Source: Linyphia triangularis (Eukaryota > Arthropoda > Arachnida > Araneae > Linyphiidae). Taken from it: a DNA stretch of 64,000 nucleotides. The stretch lies in the NCBI GenBank assembly GCA_963978545.1, contig OZ021727.1, forward strand, positions 54,076,487 through 54,140,486, read 5' to 3'. Shown here in pieces: positions 1 to 12,470 of this stretch (position 1 is its first letter; every line of letters begins with the position of its first letter). The notes under the pieces are model-generated. The model made no database searches. It worked only from the letters and a program-made list of their open reading frames with translations, and had not been told where the DNA came from. Position numbers and translations under genes: made by a program.

Positions 1-1207
1 AACAGCAAGTAATATTAATAAAAACAAAAACGAAGATAGAATGCCTCGTCTATAACAAATTTGAAAATATTTCTTGAGTATAAAGACAATAAACTCAAAA
101 ACTGCTATTCCTTAACCTCTAAAGTAACTTAATATAAATCTAGAAAAAAATTGAAAACTCAATTGACTTTTCAGAGATTAGTTTTACCTGTACTTATTAA
201 AATCTAGATAACCCATTTAAAAACTCTATATTTTCTAAACATAATCCACATGGGAGTTAATGAACTTTTAAAGTTAGGTAGTAATTGAAAACTTTAGAAT
301 ATTACGCGATTTCAGAAACTCTTGGAAATCATTTGCTCCCAGCCAGTGTATTAATGATGCATTTAATCTTCTTCATAATCAAAATTTATAATTACTTCCT
401 AGAAACCCAAACACAGTTATTAACGAAAACTTCTTTTCTAGGATGTTTATTAATGCTCTCCAGTTTCCTCCCTCCTGAATTCTCCAAATGCATTCCAAGA
501 ATTACCTTCCCTCAAGATATAAAAGATACGTCTGCTCTCTTGATAAGGGTCTTATTTTGTAAAAGTATTTTGAAATTCTGGGGAACATAATGAGTATTGG
601 AGATGTAGGTAGTTATAGGCAATTAAAATATGAACGAAAAATTACTTTCCCAATTAGTGTAACTGATACGACTTCTTCTTCTTTTTTTTTTTTTGTGGTT
701 TTGCCTAATTAAGTTAGGAAACAGAATTCTTCAAAAATATATTGATGTGTTCTTTAAACCTTTTCCTGTCTTGAGGATTGTCTTTTTAATGAAGGTATTT
801 TATTTCGCAAAAATTCAAAAAGATAAAGTTCTATTAATTGAGGGTTTGTTTATTTTGACCCAAAAGGAAAATTTTTCTTAATTTCTATTATATGCTGCCG
901 TTAAAACTAATTTTAATCAATGATAAACAACAAGTTAGTAAATTATGATACAACGTTGAATAAAGATTTTTGCATGTTTTATTAAAACACAATTAATGAT
1001 TCATTTTTAATTATTTGAATAATAGAACATGAAAACTTGAAATTAATAGAATTGTATTTTAAACAATGAAAAAATGCTTCCCATAAAATAATATTTTAGA
1101 TTAATGTTCCTACAGTTAAATATTTTTCTGAAAGCCTTTTGTACGTAAATAATGGTGCACATAGCTAGTAAATTTAAGCTAGATTTTATTGGTTGATTTG
1201 TAATACA
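1..1207. other. Gene-free AT-rich stretch
   Basis: No coding or structural signal could be supported. The open frames of 60-100 codons have low-complexity, leucine/phenylalanine-rich translations with no family resemblance. A T-run lies at about 682-694. Confidence 0.6.
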
Positions 1208-1302
1208 ATCAACGACCTATTTTTACACATCCATGCCTAGCCCTCGATTTGAAACCGACACCTTTGATATGCTATACCAGAGCTCTAACAGTACAGCCAC
1301 CA
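1208..1302 (-). mobile_element. tRNA-derived SINE, degraded
   Basis: Read on the minus strand, this segment has a tRNA-like head. An A-box-like stretch (GTACTGTTAGAGCTCTGG) is followed about 30 bases later by a B-box-like stretch (GGTTTCAAATCGAGG). The tail after the B box, GGGCTAGGCATGGATG, matches the tail of the clearer SINE near 20.7 kb (CGTATTAGGCATGGGTG). The two are therefore probably copies of one family in opposite orientations. SINEs of this kind are transcribed by RNA polymerase III and mobilised by a partner LINE. A degraded tRNA pseudogene is the alternative, but the shared non-tRNA tail argues for a SINE. Confidence 0.55.
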
Positions 1303-1489
1303 AATGCGCATTTAAGATTTAGAATGCAAAGTAAAAGTTATTAAGGAATAAAGGTATTTAGCATTAAATGTGTAGATAAATTCATAATGGAACTTAGGAA
1401 TATATTTACAGCACTTGGAAAGCTTTTATGGATACTGCTGATAATATTATTGGCAAGAAAAAGAAAAAATAAAGAATGGATTGCTAGAG

Positions 1490-2330
1490 GAACTTAAACA
1501 TTAATTGAAAAAGAGATACAAATTAAGAATTTGATGGATTACGCCAATTCGGAGAGAAAGCTAGAACAATATAAAGAAAGATGTAAAAAAGCTAACAAAA
1601 ATGTGAAAAGTAATCTAAGAAAGAGTAAAAAGAATATTTTGAATCTCTAGCTATCGAAGCACAAAGAGCTGCCAAAAATGGAAGAATAGGAATAGTTTTA
1701 TAATGTAATAAAGCAAATAAATGGAAACAAAGTAGAACGGGAATTCATTGTAAAAGGCAAACATAGCAAATTTTTAAGAAATGAGAAAAATATCGAAACC
1801 TAATCGAGGGAACATTTCAAACACACACTAAATATTGACATCTAATGTCAAGAACTGAGACATATGAAAGACATTAATGCTTCACACTATATATTTACAT
1901 ACGAGTGATGTCTTTGAAAAAAATTGACGTGTATTGAAAGTATTAATATCTGGGAAAGCATGTGGAGGTGATCAAATCGCTTAATAAATGCTGAAAGCGG
2001 ATATTGATGTAATTCCTATTAAGCTTATATTCATTATTTAATTTCAATCGAGAAACAGAAATGTGCAAATAAGTGATAATAGTGTAAATCCCTAAAAAAT
2101 AAGACTCATTAATTTGTGATAATTACAGGGGAATTAGCATGTTACCAATTTCGTGCAAAGTGTTTGGAAAAAGAAGAATCAATAGGTTAAAACATGAAGT
2201 CGAAAAAATGCTCCGTGAAGAAAAAGCTGAATTCAGAAGTAGGGCAGGAACGATTCAATTCAATTATCATTGAACAAAGTCAAAGTTTTAAAAGTACATG
2301 AACTTAACAGATTTTCAAATGACTTTTTAC
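1490..2330 (+). mobile_element. RTE-type LINE relic: linker and start of reverse transcriptase
   Basis: Translation in shifting plus-strand frames gives peptides typical of the region before and into the reverse transcriptase of RTE-type non-LTR retrotransposons. A lysine-rich helical part contains RCKKANKNVKSNLRKSKKN (about 1575-1640). SLAIEAQRAAKNGR follows near 1650, then a match to the 'W.EHF..LLN' element near 1805, MLKADIDVIPIKLI near 1990, and CDNYRGISMLPISCKVFGK near 2125-2170. LKHEVEKMLREEKAEFRSRAG closes the stretch near 2190-2245. In intact elements this last block leads into the catalytic palm. Here reading is lost soon after 2260, and no catalytic YxDD is seen. Several stops and frameshifts show it is dead. 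The family call rests on the NNYRGI...KVF...LR.E.AGFR signature. Confidence 0.7.
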
Positions 2331-2735
2331 TCTATAAACAAGAATGTCTTATTTAAAAAAAAATTGAAATAGAATCAATGTAAAAAGAAAAAGTAGAGTA
2401 AAAGTAAAAGTAAGATTATAATCCAAAAAGCCCAAAATAAAAATTAAATAAACAATGGCAATAAAAATAACCTAATGTTTTAAAAAATATTAATATTTAA
2501 ATACATATATACATTGTTATATGTAAAAGAAAAGTTGAAAATGACCAAACAGTAAAAGTTAAATAATTGGTAAAATAATTGCTAACGAGAAGAATCATAC
2601 TAATTTTTTGGTCTAAAATAATATCTAGCATTATTTTTTACAATAAAACAAACAAAGAAATTTTAGCATTCAACACCAAGAACAGAAGTTGTACTGGGAA
2701 TGCCAATAGAATAAATATCAGTAGTAGCACAAACA
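2331..2735 (+). other. AT-rich stretch where the LINE catalytic core should be
   Basis: This lies between the RT start and the probable C-terminal tail of the same LINE. It is adenine-rich low-complexity sequence. No palm or thumb motifs are visible, so about 1 kb or more of the ORF was deleted or has decayed past recognition. Confidence 0.4.
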
Positions 2736-2905
2736 TTAGCCCCCGATGGAAGAAGAAAAAGGGGAAGGGTCAAGTTGACCTGGAGAAAAGTGATGGACCA
2801 GATGAAGCAGGCCGGATAAGCGACTGGTCAGAACCAAGGGCTTTTGAGCTACAGCGTCAGAGTTGTCATAAAAAGTTAATATCCTTAAAAGTCACAGGGT
2901 ACGAA
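2736..2905 (+). mobile_element. Probable LINE ORF2 C-terminal tail
   Basis: One frame reads GRVKLTWRKVMDQMKQAG (about 2765-2818). After a frame change the sequence continues SDWSEPRAFELQRQSC. This order (GRP..TW...V.D ... DW..AR.L..DR..W) is the usual end of RTE/CR1-like ORF2 proteins just after the thumb region. Its position and strand fit the end of the LINE relic starting near 1490. The match is short and crosses a frameshift, so an unrelated LINE fragment is possible. Confidence 0.5.
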
Positions 2906-2919
2906 GAGGTCTAAAAATG

Positions 2920-4605
2920 TAAACTGTGATTTTTAACACTCATATGTGTGATGCAAACTTGAACTGGTCTGTTTTAACTAGAAAAAGAATGAGTTATAAT
3001 TCACCTAATTTAAAGAAGTATAAATTGGAGAATGGATGAATCGAAAACTATAAACATAACTCTGTCGGTTCCCATTTGTCAATGTTTTATGTGTAACGTT
3101 AAAATCCATTCGTTATCTAGTAGTAAGTACTATAATAAGGTAATTTAATATCCCACTGGTGAATTTAAGTTCACCATTGCCACCATATCGTTTGAAACAA
3201 CTTTAAAACAAAAGATTTGAATGTAATTACAGTTGGAAAATTTCAAAACTTTGCAATAGTTATTCATACATATACTTCACTATAATCCTTTTAAGCTACT
3301 GTTTTTGCTCTACAACTTTTTGATATCAACACAAGTGAAATAAAAGGCTCTCTCATTATAACCATACTATATCATTTAAAAGCAACATAATAATATAAGT
3401 CCAATGTAGGATGTATTTGTAGTTAGTAATATAAATAAAATTATTATTAATTAATTTTATAAATTGGAATTATTTATACAATAAATTCTTAAAAATATTA
3501 AAACTAATAAACTTAAAATCTCTAAAAAAAAATTACAAGGATATATTTTTGAAGGCATCAAATTAAAAAAAAAATCATTCATGTATTATTTATAAATAAT
3601 ACGATGAAAAACCACCGTCACATGGTCAAATCGAATCGTTTAATGTTACATATATTTAAGCAATATACATGGCTATTTTATGGTTTTTGAATACGAAATG
3701 ATATTTGGGTGACACAGTAGTCATTTTCATTTCAAAACTTTTGAAATCTGATTTATGGTATATTTTTAAAGTTCCTGAATCAGAGGAAAAACTATTATCA
3801 AAATGCACGAGCAGCCTATCCATTTTCCAAGAATTTTCTGTTTCTCACGCGAATTTCTGATTATATGCCAAGATGAAAAAATGATTCAAAGAGGCGGCTT
3901 ATTTTTTTCACAAGATCACGCGTTTCTTGCGAAATAGATTCCCCTGCAATGCATCGAAGAAAATAACATAAATAATATGCGTTATCTTGTGTTTCTTTGT
4001 TCACGAAATGAAGTGAAAATTGCTAGTGTTTGATCATAAATCATACAGTTCTTTAGATTTTTTAACCCTGAAGAAACAATGTTTCCATAAAAAGAATTCA
4101 AAATTGGTTTTAAAAAACCTTATTTTGGAAATGTTAGTTTAAAACTCAATAATACGAATATAAAATTTGTGGTTTTTGAGATACTTTTATTATAAAAAAA
4201 AAATATTTTGCTTTTTGCAGTCACCATTCAATCTTATATAAGGAAGATCATGGAAATATATTTACATGTAACTATAATTTACTGAAAGTAATTTGTATTT
4301 TAATGGTTAAGATATTTATAAAAATATATCAAGGAAAGTAACAGTGTTCCATCACCAAGTCCAATGTCAAAGTGGCAAACATTCAAATGCATAATATGCT
4401 TACTGAGCTTAGGCCCGTTTTCAACCACTCTCAGCTCAGCTTCTATTACAGCTAGAACCCTGATTTTTTACCTATTATGTTGCCCCCGGGTGAGTAGAGG
4501 AAAAATAGCAAAATTATTGTTAATATTGAACAAGGGAACATGGTTAAAAAATCCTTTGAAAATTGCGAAAGTCACCGAAATTTTGTTCTTCTTCTGGTTG
4601 AAATC
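2920..4605. other. Gene-free stretch
   Basis: No recognisable coding segment, repeat unit or RNA was found. The frame at 4364-4615 gives a hydrophobic translation with no motif and runs into a tandem repeat, so I do not call it a gene. Confidence 0.5.
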
Positions 4606-4608
4606 AAA

Positions 4609-4902
4609 ATTTTAGCCAGGGCTACAGCCGAAACTATTAGATGATTTTACAACATTCTCTTTTTATTCTTCTCAGCTTGATTAAAGAAAGTGCCTTTTGT
4701 ATGATTTGATGGGTACGAGGGTCTATTCCCCATGGACAAGATCCCGATACTTGGGAATTTTAGCCAAGCCTACAGTTTAAACGCTTTAATATATTCATGC
4801 CATTCTTTTTTATATCTCTCCGCTTAATTAGAGGAAATGTCTTTTGTTTAAACTAATGAGTACGAGGGCCTATACCCCCAAAAATGATCCCGGAATTTGG
4901 AA
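4609..4902. repeat. Diverged tandem dimer, unit about 147 bp
   Basis: Two successive units begin with ATTTTAGCCAGGGCTACAG (4609) and ATTTTAGCCAAGCCTACAG (4757). Both continue with a shared order of blocks: CATTCTxTTTTTAT, CTTxATTA(A/G)AG, TGTCTTTTGT/TGCCTTTTGT, GGTACGAGGGTCTAT/GAGTACGAGGGCCTAT and GATCCCGxxxxTTGG. Offsets between matching blocks are 146-148 bases. This may be a relic of a satellite-like array or part of a larger transposon. No third unit was seen. Confidence 0.75.
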
Positions 4903-5145
4903 AATTTAAATCCGGGTAGTGACTGATTGAAACTGGTCAATGGATTTCGGATATTCACCTTTCGCTCAATTTCAAGAAGTGACTTTGATACTTTAAGTTG
5001 AACAATCAAAATATTATAATTAGAAAAAATATAAATTACTTATTTTTCAAATAAATTGCATGCTTATCAAAGCTCTGAAAACACGTGTTTCAACTTTTCA
5101 CTTAGAAAACCACTTTCAGTTTAAAATAACGTTTTCCATGTGTCT

Positions 5146-5213
5146 GGTCAGATTTGAACCACGAACCTTCTGAACACTAGCCTGATAACTGAACGACTCC
5201 ATCATTAGGGCTT
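5146..5213 (-). mobile_element. tRNA-derived SINE head or tRNA-like relic
   Basis: The minus strand shows GTCGTTCAGTTATCAGGCTAG (split A-box type, positions about 5173-5193), then TTCGTGGTTCAAATCTGACC (about 5149-5168), a good B box with T-loop GTTCAAATC. Anticodon and acceptor stems do not pair convincingly, so this is not a functional tRNA gene. It is best read as the head of a tRNA-derived SINE or an old tRNA pseudogene. It lacks the TAGGCATGG tail of the family at 1.2 and 20.7 kb. Confidence 0.5.
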
Positions 5214-5884
5214 GCTGAATTTCTCTTAAATTAATAACAAGTCTTATATTTCATACTTAAAGCGAAAGTTGCTTTGAGACGAATATTTTTAAAAATATGT
5301 ATTCGTATGTAAAAGCTGGTAATCCTCCATTTTGCATAAAAGCAAGTAATTAGTTTGTATGTTTTACTTACTTTGTATAATTACTTATTTTTTAGTAAAT
5401 AATTGCATGTTTTTTTTTGCTCAAGTTATAATAGATACATATTTTAAAATACATATTACTAGACACCATTTGTCCATTGATACTGTTATCATATTTAGAT
5501 TAAAAAATTGACACACAACGAATGTTCTTTCTTGACTTCAATTTGAAGTGTCCATTCAATTCTCATGGAACTAAACAGTATCTATCATAATAGTATTTCA
5601 TGAATAGCTTCACTAAGTTGAAACTCTATTAAGAAGAAGGCACGAGTGGAGATTAAAATATCTCAAACTGTGATGAATGATGCAAGTCTCAAATGTTTTT
5701 TTCTAATTTGATATTTTGAAGTTAAAAAATGGTTTAAAAAGGAAGATCTGTAAAACATAAAATCTTAAGATAAACGAATTCGGTCGAAAACATTTGAAAA
5801 AAAATATATACGCATTTTGTCTTTGAAATGATGGAACTTTAAAAGTTCCGACATTTTTTGGCTAATAAAATCATTCGCAATAAT

Positions 5885-5998
5885 GGCAACTCAACTGCAT
5901 AATATCCAGTTGTTGGAAGCATAAGATGATTCTGATATCATCTCCTTGAAGTTAAGTAGTTACAGTACTCGATAGTTATTAGTTACACCTGGAAAAGC
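5885..5998 (+). pseudogene. 5S rRNA-like relic (pseudogene or 5S-derived SINE)
   Basis: Blocks appear in the order of a eukaryotic 5S rRNA gene: TTCTGATATCATCTCCTTGA and GAAGTTAAGTAG (compare the 5S box A region 'CTGATCTCCGAAGTTAAGC'). AGTACTCGATAG, GTTACACCTGG and AAAAGC follow (compare box C 'AGTACTTGGATGGGTGACC.CCTGGGAA'). Total length, about 114 bases, matches 5S rRNA. Internal insertions and many substitutions make it non-functional. A SINE3-type retroposon with a 5S head is the alternative to a simple pseudogene. Chance similarity is not excluded. Confidence 0.4.
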
Positions 5999-6484
5999 AA
6001 AAAGGGATTCTGGTCTTAAAATTTAACGAAAAGAAGCAGTTGAAAGTAAGAGCACTCTTAATCCTCTATACTTACATTTGTGAAAACATTTTGTGAAAGA
6101 AGGAAAATTTACTCCACAATATTGACTTTGAGTCAGTTTTAATGAGAACTGACTACGCATACTTTCGGTATTAAAATGAAAACTAACAACAATATTGAGG
6201 GAGGGAAATGCTTACTTTTTTCACAAGCAAGTACTGAGTAATGGAAAAAATAGGGATTTATTATTTTAACAAGGCTAGCGAGGGTGCATCCCTATTATCT
6301 CACCGAAATTTTTTTGTAACAAAAATGTCATCAATATATGAATTTCCTTTCTGTTACCAAAGTTTTGATGAATGCTTGCTAGCTGAGTAAGACCAAACAT
6401 ATGAAATCCATAAAAATTAATTTATATTTATATAATTATTTATATATTTAACATATAAATAAAACATTTCTTGCTGAGCAAAGG

Positions 6485-7140
6485 TAGAATTTTTCTTAGT
6501 TTGAATGGCCATCGATGAGTGGGAATTAATCAAAGAAACAGTTTACCGATAATTCTCTGGCTTATTTGGTGAGAAAGATGGATCAGGCTAATGCAAGATG
6601 CGGCCACGGCAAGCTACACCTGGACAAATATCATCGAGAGTAGAAGACATAGAAAACTCCACGTCCCGACATGAACAGTATAAAAATTTTCAGAAATCAA
6701 GGTGCTCTTTAGTGCCGTGGTTTTTGGAGGTTGTCTAGGAGTTTATACTTTCCAACTATAAATCCCATTCGTTGCTGTCCATTGCCATTTACTCCAGTGG
6801 ACCCCCTCAGTTCCGATTCGTAGAGTCATACACAAACTTTGCTATGGAAAAAATCACATTAGAAAGTCGAACCTTCAAACATTATATGACAGTTTCTTAA
6901 ACCCCTTCGAACTTTTTAGAGGTTGTGTGAAATCTGCCCCTTCGAAAGATCAGATCCTCTTAAGTAAAAATTTTGTAATACTCAATATCACCTCGTAGCA
7001 CTTTTCCACTTGAAAGAGCTGCAAGGTCATGTAGCGAGCTCTGAACGTTTTGTTGGCGATCGATTACGCAAACTATTGGATTGACTGACAACGTTTGTAC
7101 GAACTTTTTCTTACGACGAATACACAAACGGAATGATACG
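6485..7140. other. GC-richer unclassified segment
   Basis: This block is visibly richer in G and C than its flanks and contains pieces such as GATGCGGCCACGGCAAGC, GGACCCCCTCAGTTCC and GGCGATCGATTACGC. I found no long frame or recognised motif on either strand. It may be a decayed transposon or a conserved non-coding segment. Confidence 0.35.
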
Positions 7141-10100
7141 TAAAATTTTATTATGTGAGTATCTTAAGCATTATTCCATAGACCGTTGGCAAACTTTTTA
7201 TTGGAGATAGTTTACATGAACAGTTGGATAAGTCAGGAACTTTATTATTTGAATTTAAGAAAGTTTTAAATACATTCGAAACAATACAGTGTGAGTTAGA
7301 GATTTTTATGAAATTTTTAAGGCTCTTTTCCAAAATACACATAATTATTTTTTTTACCACAGTCAATAATAAATGTATGCATTCAATGAGGAATATATAC
7401 TTTATTTTCAATAAATAATTTATTTTAGATTTGTAAAAAAAAACTGGGTAACGGAAAAGAAATTCAACAATTTGTGAACATTTGTTGGTAAGATAGCAGG
7501 TATTGATAATATTATTACGATGAACAAGCTCTTTTATTAGCCAAGTATCCAAAATTTAGATAGTAAAGATATTGCAAGCCACACACCTTTACAAATTGAT
7601 AGTAATTCTTCTGTTGGCTGTTAAGAACTATTACTGTCATCTGCTTTAAAAATCAGTTTTATATATGATACTTAATGGTGCTGAATTAGAACTATATGGA
7701 TTCCGTAGTTCCAATCTAATGTTCCCAATATTCAAGACCATTTTCTTCAACATCACAAAACACGTATCTTCTAAATATCTGAATTAATTAAAAAGAGAAC
7801 CCCTATTGACACAAAGCGTTATCAAATGGGACTTAACGTTAACTTTATATTGTGAAACTAGCTTGCAACAACAATCTGCAGAATCTTTTATAAAAAAGTT
7901 TTTAAGCACTCTTATTAAGGAACCATTTCGTGGCACTGGATTTATTCTATTTCATTCTCAAACCTTATTTAAATTGGGTGTGATATTCAAAGATATCATA
8001 CTATATTCAGATTTTACAAAGATTTATCGAAAACAGAGATTTTACAGCTTTAGATTTACACAAAGGCTGGTTATATCTGAATACAACTGTTTGTATGCAG
8101 AACTTTAAATGAATTAATTTATTTAAAGATGTTTCACAATTTTGCTTGTTGTAGCAGGGGGACTGGTAAGTTTGTACATAATTGTTTAGATGCGAACATT
8201 TTAAAGAATGCATTTATTTAAATAAGGCATTTATTTATTTAATTAAGTATCTGATGTATTTGAAAATAATTTATTTCTATTATCTTATCCCTAATCTGCA
8301 TATTTACCCAAATAGCTTGCTATCCCAAGCTCTACAAAAGTGGAATAATTGATAATTCGAAACTTTTAAGATGCATTTTATAAAATAAAAATTAGAGCTG
8401 TTTGAAGTCTATCCATTTCTGAAAGTTTTACTTATGAACATGTTATTTAGTAACATGTGGGGGAAATGTGGTGCCTTTGTCTTATGCATCCACATTTTAG
8501 TGTAGAGATAAATCACTTTCTCCTTAAAATTTTTATTTTGGTAAATATTTTAAAAAGGTCTCTGCAATAGGCTAAACAATAAATTTTTTATAGGTGAAAA
8601 TATGTTTATACGAAAATGGATATGTTTTCATCTCTATAAATAAAAGGCAAAACCCTCATTGACTGCCTGACACACTCATCACTATTTCTCCAACTTGCAA
8701 CTAGTCTTCACTTCCTCCCAGTACCATCTATGAAAACTAGTATAAATGTCAACAAGGTCAAATATAAAGACCTATAACTATTTTGATCCCAATTAACCAA
8801 CTTTAAGAAGTCTAACAGGAATCAAATATTTCAAACGAGGGATATTTAAATCTTCCACCTCCAATGTTGTAACAACTCTGATATTTTGTAAACTTGTCAA
8901 CAAGAAAAACATAGAAAAAATTATCTATTCCGATATCGATTAACAAAACTTAAGGGTCATAAAGGTGTCAAATGGTTTCAAACGAAAAATCTTCAAATGT
9001 AGCCAGTCAAATTCATCTGCAATGACCTCAAACTAATTATTGTATCTAGTTATTATAAACCCATTATACTCTCGTAATTTTTATTATTTGAATACAGATT
9101 AATCATATATTCAATTGATTCTCGGTCAACAAGGAACTTCTTATAATCATTAAAAACTTTACCAGTGTACATATCATCTTGGTTTTGGTAATCACAGAAC
9201 GGTCAATTATATACACTGTTAGTCTTACAAAACAAATCATTTGAACAATACTTAATACCCTTGAGATAAAACAACATTAATTTTATAAAGCAATTGAACT
9301 TTCAATTTGTCCGTATGCGATTAACATTACTGGATGGTACGGGTGAATTTTATTTAGACACCTATGATACTTTCAATGAAAGGAAAGAAAGTGTATAGTC
9401 GAAATGAGTTTCCATACCAAAATTCATTCGACGTTTAACCAGAAATGGTGATCGAAAATCAATAATGCTATACGTTAAGCCTTAACTATAAATTCACTGA
9501 TATATACCATATATCAGCTCGAAGGTATCGATTTAATTTAAAGAATTACGTGCACATTTACTGGAAGTTCTTTGAATACGATTAGAACAATGTTCCTTTA
9601 GTAATTCAACAGAATTTTACATCTTGTCAGGAAAAAGATATATTAGAGCAGAGCTTGAATATTAAGAAACAAGCTTTCTCGTCTAATAATTCATCAATTT
9701 ATTGACAAAAGCAAACTCTAAATTTGCAAGCTGATTGTTATCACATGTCTTCAATCTTAACAGGAGGAGATTTCAGTTCCAAAATGTCACCAAATTGTGC
9801 AAATTTCATTCTTTGTTATCAACATCCCACGTATCACGTTAGTAATGATTGTAGAAAGCGATTCTGACTTTAAGGGGATATTTCAGCCGCTGCGCTTTTA
9901 CTGCCTTAATATTTATTCTTTTAAATAAGAAAATTGGTGTTAAGTAGAAAAAAGTTTACATTTAATGTTTTCATTCTTTATTTTACATATTTATTTGTTA
10001 TTATTTTTTTTTTTAAATCCAAAGTAATGAAATTGTAACCTTAATGGAATGTCCCCACCCCTGTTGTTTTAGTGTTAACTGAAAAAATATACCTGATTAC

Positions 10101-10553
10101 TAATGTATTTGTGGAAAAATCAAGGTTAAACATTCATTTATTACATAAATAATTTACTAATCACAAAGACATATTAGTTTTAATTTATTTTACCACTTTA
10201 TTTTGAGCACATAAGTTGTCTCTGGGATGCTGAGGAAATTTCCACAGAATATCTTTAACTTGATTAAAATTCTACAAGATAGCAGTACAGTCTCTTTTAC
10301 CAGAGCACTAGTGAAGCTAAAGTCGACCATTTTTACTTATCATGTTGGATGGGCATAGTTTTATATTGTTTGTGAAAACTTTAGTGAGTTATTTTCGTTC
10401 TTAAAACCTCCATGTTCAGTAAAGTTATTCCTTATAGTGGGAAGCATACTTTTGCCATTAACTTTTATCAAATAGCCAATTGTTTTTTATAAAAGTAAAA
10501 CCAGTGTATCTTCAGTCTTTTAGGTTAAGTTTTAAGCATGGTAATCTACTTAT

Positions 10554-10594
10554 TTATAACTTCCATGGGTTGTGTTAAACCACGGAAGTTATAA
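10554..10594. repeat. Short hairpin, 18-bp arms
   Basis: TTATAACTTCCATGGGTT and AAACCACGGAAGTTATAA form arms pairing at 16 of 18 positions around a 5-base loop. No T-run or gene adjoins it. It could be a transcript hairpin or a chance palindrome in AT-rich DNA. Confidence 0.6.
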
Positions 10595-11969
10595 GCAAAA
10601 TTAAAGAACCGGGATTTTTTTTACAAATTATATTTTTCCTTTACCTTTTTTTGAAGTGCTAAGTGTATTAGTTTTTTTAATAAATTATAAGAGTGAAATT
10701 TATATTTTGTTACCTATTTTTTATTTTTATGTTTTTTTGCCTCCTCAAATTCCCTTTAATTTCAGAATCGCCCATAAGCAGAATTATAGTAATAGTTACT
10801 TTAATATGCCTATTTGTTTGGATTTTTTTTGGAACATGAATAAAACTACTTTTATCAAAAGTTATCACGTTCTTCTTTAGCCTTGATTTTCCCAACATTT
10901 ATTACCGATACATTTGTAAAATAAAACAGAAAAGTTATTTCTATTTATCTAATAATAAACAGACAATAACTAAAGCATACTCTTTTTGAATCGAATAATA
11001 ATAAAATAAGCTATAACGCTATCTTCCCCTAATTATCTTTAAGAAATTCAAAATTAAAAATTGAATTTTTGTCCCAGATTATTTTTTCAATTTATATTTG
11101 TGGTTTTATATGCATATTTATGCACTTCTTCTTTGATAAATGATATCTAAATTGTTCCAATCGAAACAATTACTTAACTTTTTAAAATACGCAAATAAAT
11201 AAAAGGAAACTAAATACACAACATGCACATATATTGATAAATAATTTGATAGACAGTCACACTTTGAAATAAGTTAAGCATTAATGATTTTCTATGATTT
11301 TCTGTGGTCATAGTAAAATCTAGCAAATAAAAATAAAAAATTACTCTTTATACAATAAAAATTCCCAACTATTAAGCTTTATTTAAACGTTTAATCATTC
11401 GGTATTGAAATAGAAAAAGTTATTTTTAAAATTACCGAGAAAAAAATCTTTGTAGAGTGAAAACAATTAAGTTTATTTATTTATTTTTATGTATAAGTGA
11501 ATTATATTTTAAAAATGTGTTAAGGAAGTTTCAAATGAAAGTTAAGTTTTAAAAATATAAAATGCATAAACTAAATCCTTTTCATTTTTAAAAAGGCTTA
11601 CTGAACAATATCATTCCGATCATTCAATATTTGCTTAAGAAGAAACTAAACTTAATTAAAGTTTCCAATTTTTTACACATAATGGAATTGCATGCCACTA
11701 AATTTAATTCCAAAGCACTTAAATACAATTTACATTTCCCAGCAATTTTAATTTGAGTGGTTTTAATTTTACTGCGATGGAAGCTCTTAGATTCGCTAGA
11801 GCTGAATTTTTTTCTATATTAATTGTTGCCTACAGTTTAAATTTTTACTTTTCACTATATTACATAATCGCATTAGAAAGGGAAAAAAGTCCTTATTAAA
11901 GTATTTTTTTTTCTAATCATCGCAACAAGTAATTACAACAAAGAATAAAGTTTTCCTCCCACAAAAATT

Positions 11970-12470
11970 AAGCTCTCAGTGATAAAACGCAAAGAAAAAG
12001 ATATTTAAAGAAATATCCCAACAACCATCAAAGGAGGAAATAGCGGAAACTTCAAAAGAAGATTTATCGCCAAACAGGTGCACTGGTAATTTGTTCTTCA
12101 TATGCACAATGGGGAGGGCGATTTTTGAAAGAAGATGATGACTTTGTAGTGTTAACCCATTGCGTGAGAACCCGATGAGGGAGAAATTTGACTGTGCCAT
12201 TAATTACAAAAAAGAATGCGAAAAAATTACCGCTTTCACGACTGCAATCGCATGCTTCACGCCTCATTTTTCACAACTTCCTTCATATTTATTAGGAAAT
12301 TCCCTGAACGTTTTGGCAGCCCTGCTGGGGAAGAGAGAGAGAGAGTAATCAAAATTGCTAGACGCCGTATTTCATGTTGTACCCTAAAAGCAAATGCAAA
12401 TGAACCGAGAGGAAAGTTAAGCAATTCTAATGATCCCAGCAATTATCGCTCGCTTTTATTTTGAGCAGTT
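11970..12470. promoter_or_regulatory. Candidate conserved non-coding island
   Basis: This island has near-balanced base composition inside AT-rich DNA. Frames stay open on both strands (for example 12160-12348, 12216-12464, 12257-12442 minus, 11976-12200 minus) without resembling any protein. It includes a GAGAGAGAGAG run (about 12335-12345) and ATGCAAATGAA (about 12394), an octamer-like site. This composition is common for conserved enhancers, but it could equally be a degraded repeat. Confidence 0.25.

Noticed and set aside
5146..5213. Functional tRNA gene
   Set aside because: B box is good, but the acceptor and anticodon stems do not pair, so I kept it only as a SINE head or pseudogene.
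7151..7552. 133-codon minus-strand frame as a gene
   Set aside because: AT-driven Ile/Lys/Asn/Leu composition, an opposite-strand frame across it, and no recognisable domain.
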